From Pseudarthrobacter sp. BIM B-2242 (lineage in GTDB: Bacteria; Actinomycetota; Actinomycetes; Actinomycetales; Micrococcaceae), in NCBI RefSeq assembly GCF_014764445.1, contig NZ_CP061721.1:1550001-1614000 (forward strand): a stretch of DNA of 64,000 bases. The letters are read 5' to 3'. Each line of letters starts with the position of its first letter. The stretch's first letter is position 1. Shown here one piece after another: positions 9,673 to 22,772 of this stretch. The translations under genes and the position numbers were made by a program. Under the pieces are notes generated by a model. It had not been told where the DNA came from, did not search any database, and saw only the letters and a list, made by a program, of their open reading frames with translations.

Positions 9673-9701
9673 TTGCAAAGCTGGCCGAGACCGGGTAAGT
9701 T
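9673..9701 (+). promoter_or_regulatory. Candidate rRNA operon promoter
   Basis: TTGCAA (9673-9678) and TAAGTT (9696-9701) are separated by 17 bases and lie about 250 bases before the mature 16S start, a normal distance for an rRNA promoter. The perfect palindrome GCTCCGGAGC (9711-9720) follows, close to the expected start site. A hairpin (9601-9622) lies upstream. Other promoters may exist in 9541-9950. This is a pattern match only. Confidence 0.45.
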
Positions 9702-9763
9702 TGAAAAGTTGCTCCGGAGCGATCCACGGCTGAGAAGTGCTGGTGGTGGTGCCGGGTGTGTCT

Positions 9764-9791
9764 GTTGTTTGAGAACTCAATAGTGTGCCAA
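9764..9791 (+). other. rRNA leader element: boxA-like sequence and 16S processing-stem 5' arm
   Basis: TTGTTTGAGAACTCAATAG resembles the antitermination/boxA-like element of actinobacterial rRNA leaders, and a near copy occurs in the 16S-23S spacer. The following AGTGTGCCAA is complementary to TTGGCACACT at 11698-11707 after 16S. The two arms would pair to loop out pre-16S RNA for RNase III cleavage. The pairing is visible; the antitermination role is inferred. Confidence 0.65.
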
Positions 9792-9948
9792 GTTTGTTGA
9801 TACCAATTTATTGTATTGAATTGGTTGAATTTGCCGGGTCATGCCGCCCCTGTGGTGTGGTCTGGTTTTTACAGCTGGTTTCAAATTTTGCAGTGCGGTT
9901 GCCGCGTTATTTCCGTGGTTTCTGTGTTGTGTTCGTTTTTGTTTTACT

Positions 9949-15112
<5,164 letters not shown>

Positions 15113-15182
15113 CACACACTCTCCTCGTGAACGGATTCAAAAGACGTTCACACCCATGGGGAGAGTACAAAGATAACAAGAC

Positions 15183-15219
15183 TGCTTGCGTCCACTATGT
15201 GGTTCCCAAACAACAAACC
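15183..15219 (+). other. 3' arm of the 23S rRNA processing stem
   Basis: TGCTTGCGTCCACTATGTGG, continuing to 15219, is nearly fully complementary to the spacer segment 11829-11863 (TAGTGGACGCGAGCA and the preceding boxA-like element). Pairing across the 23S gene would form the RNase III substrate that releases pre-23S RNA. A few mismatches occur in the outer part. Confidence 0.75.
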
Positions 15220-15349
15220 AATTTGTTGCAGGGAACAAAAAACACAACACAATAATCAACACCACACCTGCCCTCACCGGCAGGAAGCATGTTGTAACCA
15301 CAGATTTCCCACCCCGCCCGGCACAGCCAGGACAGGGTGCGGAGCAAGG

Positions 15350-15466
15350 GTTACGGCGGTCATAGCGTGGGGGAAACGCCCGGTCCCATTCCGAACCCGG
15401 AAGCTAAGACCCACAGCGCCGATGGTACTGCACCCGGGAGGGTGTGGGAGAGTAGGTCACCGCCGG
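15350..15466 (+). rRNA. rrf: 5S ribosomal RNA
   Basis: The roughly 117-base segment starts GTTACGGCGGTCATAGCGTG and ends GTAGGTCACCGCCGGAAC, whose ends pair as the 5S helix I. The internal CCCGGTCCCATTCCGAACCC loop is universal for bacterial 5S RNA. It closes the 16S-23S-5S order typical of bacterial operons. The ends are uncertain by a base or two. Confidence 0.96.
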
Positions 15467-15480
15467 AACACCATTAGGTC

Positions 15481-15514
15481 GAGACCCCCCAACACACACG
15501 TGTCGGGGGGTCTC
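15481..15514 (+). terminator. rRNA operon terminator
   Basis: A ten-base perfect stem, GAGACCCCCC with GGGGGGTCTC (15505-15514), starts 14 bases after 5S, and its loop can pair further through ACAC and GTGT. The downstream T-run is weak (CACATTT), as is common in actinobacteria. Confidence 0.85.
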
Positions 15515-15891
15515 CCACATTTAACCACCACACCAAAAACCACACCGAACCAAGCCCACCTGCAACGCTCTCTCACCCAACGCGGTAAAACCCTGAACGC
15601 TCCCGCACTCAGTGCGGGAAACACCAAACCCCGCGGCCGCCGTCGAACACCCAGGCAGAAGGGCTGCCCCGAACCCGCCGGCAGGTGCGAGAGCGTTCCC
15701 CGTAGTGTGAACATTCCCACGACGGGCACCCGCTGACGGATCCATGTCATGCGCTGGTTGGGTCTCGCTTAGAATTGACTGAGATGTACGGACTTCGAAG
15801 CGCTTGATTTCGGGTTGCGTAGGAAAACGAAACACGGAACGAGCCGCTGCGATTGCGCCAGTGGTCGGCTCATAACAGGAGGAATCCCCAC
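15515..15891 (+). other. Intergenic region with second hairpin and leader of the repeat protein
   Basis: A C/A-rich stretch (15520-15565) is followed by a second hairpin, TCCCGCACTCAGTGCGGGA (15601-15619), which could act as a backup terminator. A -10-like TAGAAT (15770-15775) lies about 117 bases before the next gene, without a clear -35. An AGGAGG ribosome site is at 15877-15882. No tRNA or small gene was recognised. Confidence 0.5.
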
Positions 15892-17850
15892 ATGGCTGAG
15901 CACAACGGCGGCAACCGCGGCGGCAACGACCGAGGTCCATTCCGCGGTACAAACAATTCCGGCGGAGACCCGCGCGGATTCCGTTCCCGCGATGACCGGA
16001 GTTCTGAGGCACCGAAGCGTGCCCCTGGGTCCGGTAGCGGAGAGCGCAAGTCCTTTGGTGAGCGGAAGCCTTACGGCGATCGCGACAACAAGCCGTATGG
16101 TGACCGTCCGCGCCGCGATGGCGATGGCGAACGCCGCAGCTTCGGTGCCGGTGAGCGGAAGCCCTTCAGCGGTGGTGGTGAGCGTAAGCCCTTCACTGGT
16201 GGTGGTGAGCGGAAGCCTTACGGCGACCGTGACAACAAGCCCTATGGTGACCGTCCGCGCCGCGAAGGCGACGGCGAACGCCGCAGCTTCGGTGCCGGTG
16301 AGCGGAAGCCCTTCAGCGGTGGCGGCGACCGTAAGCCCTTCAGCGGCGGTGGTGAGCGGAAGCCTTACGGCGACCGCGACAACAAGCCCTACGGTGACCG
16401 TCCGCGCCGCGAAGGCGATGGCGAACGCCGCAGCTTCGGTGGCGGCGACCGTAAGCCCTTCAGTGGCGGTGGTGAGCGGAAGCCTTACGGCGACCGTGAC
16501 AACAAGCCCTATGGTGACCGTCCGCGCCGCGAAGGCGACGGCGAACGCCGCAGCTTCGGTGCCGGTGACCGTAAGCCCTTCACTGGCGGTGGTGAGCGGA
16601 AGCCATACGGCGACCGTGACAACAAGCCCTATGGTGACCGTCCGCGCCGCGAAGGCGACGGCGAACGCCGCGGGTTCCCCGGCGGCGAAAACCGCAAGCC
16701 GTTCGGCGACCGCCAGGACCGTGCGCCGCGCAGTTTCGACCGCGGCGATTCAGGCCCCCGCCAGTTCGGCAGGGACCGCGCAGAAGACCGTCCGGCCCGT
16801 GTTCCCAACGCCCGCGATCTTCGCAGCGCCAACCGTCCCGATCGTGAACGTTCCCCGGAGATCGATGAGGATGTCACGGGCAAGGAGCTTGACCGCGCCA
16901 CCCAGCACCAGATCAAGACGCTGGAGGCCAAGAGCGCCGAATGGGTTGCACGCCACTTAGTGATGGCCGGCCGCCTGATTGATGAAGAGCCCGAACTCGC
17001 GTTCCAGCATGCCCTCGCGGCCAGCCGGCGGGGTGGACGGCTCGCTGCCGTCCGCGAAGCCGTAGGGCTGACCGCCTATGCAGCAGGACACTACGGCGAA
17101 GCACTGCGGGAGTTCCGCACGTACCGCCGCATCAGCGGTTCCAACGTCCACCTGCCCGTGATGGCAGACTGCGAGCGTGGACTGGGCCGCCCTGACCGTG
17201 CACTCGACGTGGTCCGCTCCGAGGAAGCCAATGACCTCGACGCGCCGGGCAAGGCCGAGCTCGCCATTGTCGCAGCCGGAGCCCGGACCGACCTCGGCCA
17301 GCTGGACGCTGCCGTAGCCGAGCTTGAGATCGCCCAGCTGGACATCAACCGGGCCTTTTCCTACAGCCCCCGACTGTTCCGCGCCTATGCTGACGCCCTG
17401 GCTGCCGTAGGCCGCACAGAGGAAGCGGCGAAGTGGCAGAAACAGGCTGTGGTGGCTGAGAACGCGCTGGGCCTCGGAGTTGACGAGGAACCCGACATTG
17501 TGGACCTCGGCTGGGACGAAGAAGAGGAAGCCCGCGAGGAAGCGCAGCGCAAGCGTTTGCTCGAGCGCGCGGCCGGCGGCCCGGAAACCGCCACGTCTGC
17601 TAAAGCCGCACCGGAATCACCTGAGGCCTCCGGCGTGGATGCCTCAGTCGACGACGTCGAATCGGATTACTTCGAGTCCGATGACGCCGAGTCTGACGCG
17701 GACTCCGTCGAGGCGGACGAGCTGGACTCTGCCGATGAATCAGCCGAAGATTCTGACGAACTGGCATCAGCCCACGGCGATTCAGCCCACGACGATTCCG
17801 CAGACGGCGGGAACAACGACGACAGCCACTCCGAGGGACAGGACAGCTAG
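15892..17850 (+). CDS. Repeat-rich low-complexity protein with TPR domain (Rv1691-position homologue)
   Basis: The 652-residue protein has three parts. Residues 1-55 are Gly/Arg-rich, and residues about 56-275 are five tandem charged repeats built on ERKPYGDRDNKPYGDRPRR. Residues about 340-530 are helical and TPR-like (for example AAGHYGEALREFRTYRR and GRPDRALDVVRSEEA). The tail from about 583 is very acidic (DSADESAEDSDE). ATG 15892 has an AGGAGG site nine bases upstream; an in-frame start at 15853 lacks one. No enzyme motif is seen. Gene order (TPR protein, HAD phosphatase, small protein, tlyA, nadK, recN) equals the M. tuberculosis Rv1691-Rv1696 order from memory, where this gene is of unknown function. 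The Arg/Gly-rich half suggests RNA or ribosome contact, but that is inference. Confidence 0.85.
   Translation: MAEHNGGNRGGNDRGPFRGTNNSGGDPRGFRSRDDRSSEAPKRAPGSGSGERKSFGERKPYGDRDNKPYGDRPRRDGDGERRSFGAGERKPFSGGGERKPFTGGGERKPYGDRDNKPYGDRPRREGDGERRSFGAGERKPFSGGGDRKPFSGGGERKPYGDRDNKPYGDRPRREGDGERRSFGGGDRKPFSGGGERKPYGDRDNKPYGDRPRREGDGERRSFGAGDRKPFTGGGERKPYGDRDNKPYGDRPRREGDGERRGFPGGENRKPFGDRQDRAPRSFDRGDSGPRQFGRDRAEDRPARVPNARDLRSANRPDRERSPEIDEDVTGKELDRATQHQIKTLEAKSAEWVARHLVMAGRLIDEEPELAFQHALAASRRGGRLAAVREAVGLTAYAAGHYGEALREFRTYRRISGSNVHLPVMADCERGLGRPDRALDVVRSEEANDLDAPGKAELAIVAAGARTDLGQLDAAVAELEIAQLDINRAFSYSPRLFRAYADALAAVGRTEEAAKWQKQAVVAENALGLGVDEEPDIVDLGWDEEEEAREEAQRKRLLERAAGGPETATSAKAAPESPEASGVDASVDDVESDYFESDDAESDADSVEADELDSADESAEDSDELASAHGDSAHDDSADGGNNDDSHSEGQDS
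16057..16710 (+). repeat. Five in-frame tandem repeats of about 120-150 bases
   Basis: The DNA encoding GERKPYGDRDNKPYGDRPRR is present five times with few, mostly synonymous, differences, separated by variable GERKPF(S/T)GG or GDRKPF(S/T)GG spacers. Units differ in how many spacers they carry, as expected if unequal crossing-over or slippage adds and removes them. Repeat length is a multiple of three, so copy-number change keeps the frame. Confidence 0.9.
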
Positions 17851-17856
17851 CCCGCC

Positions 17857-18846
17857 ATGACTGACGTTTCCCTGATCTCCCTTTTTGACGCCCTCTTGGC
17901 GGACCTTGACGGCGTGGTGTATGAAGGCCCGCACGCCATCCCCGGCGCCGTCGAGTCACTGCAGCAGCTGGCCGGCCTGGGAATTGGCCTGGGCTATGTG
18001 ACCAACAATGCCTCACGCACTCCCGCGCAGGTCGCCGCGCACCTCCGTGAACTCGGCGCCCCGGCGGAGGACGACCAGGTGGTCAGTTCATCGCAGGCCG
18101 CCGCCGAACTGCTGTCCTCCATGCTGCGGCCCGGGGCAAAGGTGCTGATCACCGGCAGCCCGGCGCTGGCCCAGGAGATCGAACTGGCGGGCCTGACTCC
18201 GGTCAGCAGCCAGGACGAGGAGCCGGTTGCAGTTGTCCAGGGGTTCAACCCGGGTATCGGGTGGAAGGACCTCGCCGAGGCCGCGTTCGTGGTGTCCGCA
18301 GGCGCGCTTTGGGTAGCCACAAATACGGACATGTCCATTCCGCAGGCACGCGGCATGGCTCCCGGCAACGGCACCCTCGTAGCCGCCGTCACGGCCGCCA
18401 CCGGTCAGACGCCGCTTGTCGCGGGCAAACCGGAGGCCCCGCTCTTCCATGCAGCAGCCAAACGGCTCGCCGCCGACCGCCCCCTGGTGGTGGGCGACCG
18501 CCTGGACACGGACATCCTCGGCGGCAACAACGCCGGCTTTGCCACCGTGGCGGTGCTGACCGGCGTCGACACCAAGCACACCATCCTCGCGGCACGCACT
18601 GCCGAGCGCCCTGACTATGTCATCAGCGTACTCAGCGACCTGCACCGCCCGTACCCGGCCATCAGCAACGATGACGCAACGTACCGCTGCGGCGACGCTG
18701 CAGCGCACGTCACCGGGGAGACAGTCAGCGTCCAGGGCCGCGAGGATGACATCAACGCCTGGCGCGCGGCCTGCGCTGCCTGGTGGGCTGCCGTGCCGGA
18801 CGCTGCCGAAGCAAGGGCGCCGAAACTCGAATGGCACACTCAGTAG
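17857..18846 (+). CDS. HAD-IIA family phosphatase (NagD/phosphoglycolate phosphatase-like)
   Basis: The 329-residue protein is a HAD superfamily IIA phosphatase. Motif I is LLADLDGVVYEG with nucleophile Asp16 and acid Asp18, motif II is VTNNASRTP, and motif IV is VVGDRLDTDILGGNNAG, separated by the C2-type cap expected for NagD-like enzymes. The gene in the same position in M. tuberculosis (Rv1692) is reported as a glycerol-3-phosphate phosphatase, a plausible activity here too. It starts six bases after the repeat protein's stop and is probably cotranscribed with the downstream small gene, tlyA, nadK and recN. The substrate is uncertain. Confidence 0.9.
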   Translation: MTDVSLISLFDALLADLDGVVYEGPHAIPGAVESLQQLAGLGIGLGYVTNNASRTPAQVAAHLRELGAPAEDDQVVSSSQAAAELLSSMLRPGAKVLITGSPALAQEIELAGLTPVSSQDEEPVAVVQGFNPGIGWKDLAEAAFVVSAGALWVATNTDMSIPQARGMAPGNGTLVAAVTAATGQTPLVAGKPEAPLFHAAAKRLAADRPLVVGDRLDTDILGGNNAGFATVAVLTGVDTKHTILAARTAERPDYVISVLSDLHRPYPAISNDDATYRCGDAAAHVTGETVSVQGREDDINAWRAACAAWWAAVPDAAEARAPKLEWHTQ

Positions 18847-18855
18847 ACTGGTGCA

Positions 18856-19086
18856 ATGACTGAGCTGAACCACGAGCACAACGCCCACCCAGCCCAGCAA
18901 ACACCCGAATGGCCCGAGCCCGGAGCTGAACAAATCGGCGATCCGGAGATTGCGGCTATCGTCGCCGCCCTGCGCGGAGTGCCCGGCATGCCCGGCGCGG
19001 AGCACGAAGCTGTCTACAGTGAACTCCATGACGCCCTGCTCGAGGCGCTAAACGAAGACGCCCCCAACGGGGCAGGAGAGGCCTGA
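18856..19086 (+). CDS. Small conserved actinobacterial protein of unknown function
   Basis: A 76-residue acidic protein whose second half (PEIAAIVAALRGVPGMPG and the following helix) looks folded and helical, while the first third is Pro/Glu/His-rich. It is packed between the HAD phosphatase (nine bases before) and tlyA (two bases after), which supports it as a real gene. A small protein of unknown function occupies the same place in mycobacteria (Rv1693, from memory). No domain or motif is recognised. Confidence 0.75.
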   Translation: MTELNHEHNAHPAQQTPEWPEPGAEQIGDPEIAAIVAALRGVPGMPGAEHEAVYSELHDALLEALNEDAPNGAGEA

Positions 19087-19088
19087 GC

Positions 19089-19901
19089 ATGGCTCGTCTG
19101 GACCAAGCCCTCGTGGCCCGCGGCCTGGCGAGGTCCCGGACCCACGCCGCCGCACTCATCGCTGAGGGAAAGGTGAGTTCGTCCGGGCAGATCCTGTCGA
19201 AGGCGTCACTGCAGGTGCCGGAGGACAGGGACCTGGCCGTTGAGCACACCGAAGAGGACAGCTACGTCAGCCGGGCAGGCCACAAACTGGCCGGCGCGCT
19301 TGACGCCTTCCCTGACGTCATGGTGGCAGGAAAAAGATGCCTTGACGCCGGCGCTTCCACCGGCGGCTTCACTGAGGTGCTGCTGCGGCGCGGTGCGGCA
19401 CACGTGGTGGCGGTCGACGTCGGGCATGGCCAGCTGGTGCCGCAGCTCCGGGAAGACGCCCGCGTAGCCGTGCATGAGGGACTCAACGTGCGCTACATGA
19501 CGCCCGGGGATATCGGCGGACAGGCCGAACTTACGGTGGCTGACCTCTCCTTCATCTCGCTGACCCTGGTGGCCCATCCGCTGGCCATGTGCACGCAGCC
19601 GGGCGGTGACCTGGTGCTTATGGTCAAGCCGCAGTTCGAAATCGGCAAGGACCGCCTTGGCCGCACCGGCGTGGTGACTTCTGAGCGCGAACGCCGGATG
19701 GCAGTGGAAAAGGTGGCCAACGCGGCGCTCGACGCCGGACTGGACTTATGCGGCCTGGCGGCCAGCCCCCTGCCCGGCCAGGACGGAAACGTCGAATACT
19801 TCCTGTGGATAAAGCGCAGGATGTCCCAAGACCTGCCTAAGATCGAAGAGCGCCACGCAGCCATGGACGGTTTGCTTGGCAGAATCTGGCCGAACCACTA
19901 G
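19089..19901 (+). CDS. tlyA: TlyA-family rRNA (cytidine-2'-O)-methyltransferase
   Basis: TlyA methylates the 2'-O of cytidines in 16S and 23S rRNA, the modification needed for capreomycin binding in mycobacteria. The 270-residue protein has an N-terminal S4 RNA-binding domain (residues 1-60, MARLDQALVARGLARSRTHA) and a FtsJ-like methyltransferase fold. Its SAM-binding turn is DAGASTGGFTEVLLRRGA, followed by VVAVDVGHGQL and a VKPQFE motif. It begins two bases after the preceding small gene and ends 13 bases before nadK. Length and motifs are standard. Confidence 0.96.
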   Translation: MARLDQALVARGLARSRTHAAALIAEGKVSSSGQILSKASLQVPEDRDLAVEHTEEDSYVSRAGHKLAGALDAFPDVMVAGKRCLDAGASTGGFTEVLLRRGAAHVVAVDVGHGQLVPQLREDARVAVHEGLNVRYMTPGDIGGQAELTVADLSFISLTLVAHPLAMCTQPGGDLVLMVKPQFEIGKDRLGRTGVVTSERERRMAVEKVANAALDAGLDLCGLAASPLPGQDGNVEYFLWIKRRMSQDLPKIEERHAAMDGLLGRIWPNH

Positions 19902-19914
19902 AAAGCGGAACTCG

Positions 19915-20940
19915 ATGAGCAGGCGAGTACTTGTCCTTGCCCACACTGGCCGCGAGGAATCACTGAAGGCTGCCTGGGAAGCCTGCGCCCAGCTGTATGA
20001 CGCAGGGATCGTCCCGGTGATGCAGGAATCCGAGCTGGCGGACATGGAGAGATTCTTCGGCCAGCTCAACCAGCCGGTGGAGATCCTGCACGATCATGTG
20101 CTGCTGCCTGACGTGGAGCTTGTGATGGTCCTTGGTGGTGACGGGACCATCCTTCGGGCAGCTGAGCTGGTCCGCGAGGTCGATGTCCCGCTTTTGGGCG
20201 TCAATCTTGGCCACGTCGGCTTCCTGGCCGAGAGTGAGCGGGCAGACCTGGCCCAGACCGTGGAGTGGATTGCCCGCCGCGCCTACACGGTGGAAGAGCG
20301 CATGACCATCGACGTCCAGGTGTGGGTCCGCGGCCAGAAGATCTGGCACACCTGGGCCCTTAATGAAGCCGCGATCGAAAAGGGCAACCGCGAACGCATG
20401 CTCGAGGTGGTCACCGAAGTGGACGAGCGCCCGCTGACGACATTCGGCTGCGACGGCGTGGTGCTTGCCACCCCGACAGGCTCAACCGCCTACGCCTTCT
20501 CGGCTGGCGGACCGGTGGTCTGGCCCGAGGTCGAAGCCCTGCTGATTGTGCCCATCAGCGCCCACGCGTTGTTTGCGAAGCCCCTGGTGGTATCGCCGGC
20601 GTCACGGCTGGCCGTGGAAGTCCTCACCCGGAACGGCGCCCAGGGCGTACTCTGGTGCGACGGCCGGCGTTCCGTGGACCTGCCGCCCGGTGCACGGGTG
20701 GAAGTGACAAAGTCCGCCACTCCGGTCCGCCTTGCAAGAACACATCAGACGCCATTCTCCGGCCGGCTGGTCCGCAAATTCGAGCTCCCCATCCATGGCT
20801 GGCGCGGGCCCGTGCCACAATCGGAGTCCATCCACACCGGGCCCCTTCCGGTCGTCCGGACGCTGCGGCCCATGCCGCCGCTTCAGGTTCCCTCCGGAGA
20901 CCGGCCCGACGACACCACCGATCCCGCGACCGCAAAGTGA
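19915..20940 (+). CDS. nadK: NAD kinase
   Basis: The enzyme makes NADP from NAD and ATP or polyphosphate. The signature GGDGT (VMVLGGDGTILRAAEL) and the NLGHVGFLAES motif are present, along with the Gly-rich TPTGSTAYAFSAGGP segment. ATG 19915 is preferred: it starts at the expected MSRRVLVLAHTGR, and an upstream in-frame start at 19876 overlaps tlyA. The 341 residues include a Pro-rich C-terminal tail of roughly 50 residues beyond the catalytic core, which looks disordered. The gene is followed after three bases by recN. Confidence 0.97.
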   Translation: MSRRVLVLAHTGREESLKAAWEACAQLYDAGIVPVMQESELADMERFFGQLNQPVEILHDHVLLPDVELVMVLGGDGTILRAAELVREVDVPLLGVNLGHVGFLAESERADLAQTVEWIARRAYTVEERMTIDVQVWVRGQKIWHTWALNEAAIEKGNRERMLEVVTEVDERPLTTFGCDGVVLATPTGSTAYAFSAGGPVVWPEVEALLIVPISAHALFAKPLVVSPASRLAVEVLTRNGAQGVLWCDGRRSVDLPPGARVEVTKSATPVRLARTHQTPFSGRLVRKFELPIHGWRGPVPQSESIHTGPLPVVRTLRPMPPLQVPSGDRPDDTTDPATAK

Positions 20941-20943
20941 AGC

Positions 20944-22683
20944 ATGCTTGAAGAACTGAGAATCCGCGATCTGGGCGTTATCACTGACGCCACCCTTCCG
21001 CTGGGCCCCGGGCTGAGCGTCGTCACCGGTGAAACCGGTGCAGGTAAAACGATGGTGGTCACCGCCGTCGGCCTCCTCCTCGGGGCAAGGTCCGACGCCG
21101 GTGCCGTGCGGAGCGGCGCGAAAAGCGCCACCGCGGAGGCCGTCCTTAAGCTCGACGCCGGGCACTCGGCAATAGCCCGGGCCATTGAGGCGGGCGCGGA
21201 CGTGGAAGAGTTCGACGGCGGCGCGGAACTCATCCTTGCCCGTCGCCTCGGAGCGGACGGCCGCAGCCGTGCCTTCCTGGGCGGCCGGGCAGCCCCCGTG
21301 GGTGTCCTGGCCGAGATCGGTGAAACCCTTGTGGTGGTCCACGGCCAGTCGGACCAGATCAGGTTGAAGGGGGCGGTGGCCCAGCGCGGTGCCCTCGACA
21401 AGTTTGCCGGCGACGCCCTGGCCGGACCGCTGGGTACCTACCAGACGCTTCACACTCATTGGAAAGCAGTCCAGACAGAGCTGGAAACCCTCCGCAGCGC
21501 CGCCCGTGACAGGCTCCGCGAAGCCGAATCGCTGGAGATTGCGCTGGCCGAAATCGACGAAGTGGATCCGCAGCCGGGGGAGGACGAGACTCTCAAAGCG
21601 GAAGCCGTGAAACTGGCCAACGTGGAAGAACTCAGGATCGCAGCGAACACCGCGCACCAGGCCCTCATCGCGGAAGACTACGGCGATGAGGGCGACGCCA
21701 CCACCCTGGTGGACGCCGCGAAACGCACCCTCGAACATGTGGCCGAACACGACGCCGAGCTGGGCTCCGCCGCGGCCCGCCTGGCAGAAGTGGGTTTCCT
21801 GCTCAACGACATCGCCACGGAACTGGCGAGCTACCAGGCGGGCCTGGACTCGGAAGGACCGGAAAGGCTCGCCGAAATCGAGGGCCGGCGCGCGTCCCTG
21901 GCCAAACTCGTCCGCAAGTATGCCCCCAGCATCGACGAAGTCCTGGTCTGGACCGAGAACGCCCGCGTGCGCTTCGATGAACTCCAGGACGACTCCACCC
22001 GGATCGAGGCGCTGGACGCCGAGGTTGCCAAGGCCGAAGCAGAACTGCAGAAGCAGGCCGCGGCCATCAGCAAGATCCGCGCCAAGGCTGCCAAAGACCT
22101 CTCCAGCCGCGTCAGCGCCGAGCTGAAGGCACTGGCCATGGCTGACGCCACCCTTCTGATCAACCTCGAAAACACAGGCCAGCTGATGCCGCACGGCGCG
22201 GACGAGATCTCCTTCCTGCTCCAGCCACACTCCGGGGCGCCTGCCCGACCACTTGGCAAGGGCGCCTCCGGCGGTGAACTGTCGCGTGTGATGTTGGCCA
22301 TCGAAGTGGTCCTCGCCGCGGTGGACCCGGTGCCTACGTTCGTGTTCGACGAAGTGGATGCCGGCGTGGGCGGGCGTGCCGCCGTCGAAATCGGGCGCCG
22401 GCTGGCCATGCTCGCCCGCCACGTCCAGGTTCTGGTGGTCACGCACCTGCCGCAGGTGGCAGCGTTTGCGGATCAGCACATCACCGTCACCAAAACTTCA
22501 GTTCGAGGAGCCGACGGCGGCACTGCCACCGGGTTTACATCCAGTGATGTCCGCCTCCTCGACGGTGCCGAGCGGGTGAAGGAACTGGCCCGCATGCTTG
22601 CGGGCCAGGAGGACTCCGAATCGGCCCGGGCCCACGCCCAGGAGCTGCTTGACGACGCGAAACTGCTGCCACAGGGTGCCTAA
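20944..22683 (+). CDS. recN: DNA repair protein RecN
   Basis: RecN is an SMC-like ATPase acting early in double-strand-break repair. The 579-residue protein has Walker A (GETGAGKT, residues 29-36), a long coiled-coil middle rich in Glu/Ala, the signature [15 protein letters not shown] and Walker B ([13 protein letters not shown]). A typical C-terminal [13 protein letters not shown] motif follows. It is the last gene of the tight tlyA-nadK-recN run. No SOS box is obvious in the three-base gap, so any damage control must come from upstream. Confidence 0.97.
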   Translation: MLEELRIRDLGVITDATLPLGPGLSVVTGETGAGKTMVVTAVGLLLGARSDAGAVRSGAKSATAEAVLKLDAGHSAIARAIEAGADVEEFDGGAELILARRLGADGRSRAFLGGRAAPVGVLAEIGETLVVVHGQSDQIRLKGAVAQRGALDKFAGDALAGPLGTYQTLHTHWKAVQTELETLRSAARDRLREAESLEIALAEIDEVDPQPGEDETLKAEAVKLANVEELRIAANTAHQALIAEDYGDEGDATTLVDAAKRTLEHVAEHDAELGSAAARLAEVGFLLNDIATELASYQAGLDSEGPERLAEIEGRRASLAKLVRKYAPSIDEVLVWTENARVRFDELQDDSTRIEALDAEVAKAEAELQKQAAAISKIRAKAAKDLSSRVSAELKALAMADATLLINLENTGQLMPHGADEISFLLQPHSGAPARPLGKGASGGELSRVMLAIEVVLAAVDPVPTFVFDEVDAGVGGRAAVEIGRRLAMLARHVQVLVVTHLPQVAAFADQHITVTKTSVRGADGGTATGFTSSDVRLLDGAERVKELARMLAGQEDSESARAHAQELLDDAKLLPQGA

Positions 22684-22772
22684 GGGACGTCAGGCCCTTG
22701 ATCGCAGGGCGCCTCGCCCTGCACACTGGATCATTTGGGGAACCAGTTCCTGATCAGGGGAAGGCTCATTTG

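Noticed and set aside
9374..9727. A 117-codon minus-strand open frame across the GT-rich tract
   Set aside because: Thr/Pro/His-rich translation of low-complexity DNA.
16057..16710. Regular repeats considered as a CRISPR array
   Set aside because: Units are in-frame coding repeats of about 120-150 bases with no unique spacers and no cas genes.
15815..16960. A 381-codon second-frame reading with Ser/Thr/Val repeats
   Set aside because: It is a frame-shifted echo of the ERKPYGDR repeats.
20602..22479. A 625-codon minus-strand open frame opposite recN and nadK
   Set aside because: Repetitive Gly/His/Val composition with no domain; it mirrors the codon bias of recN.
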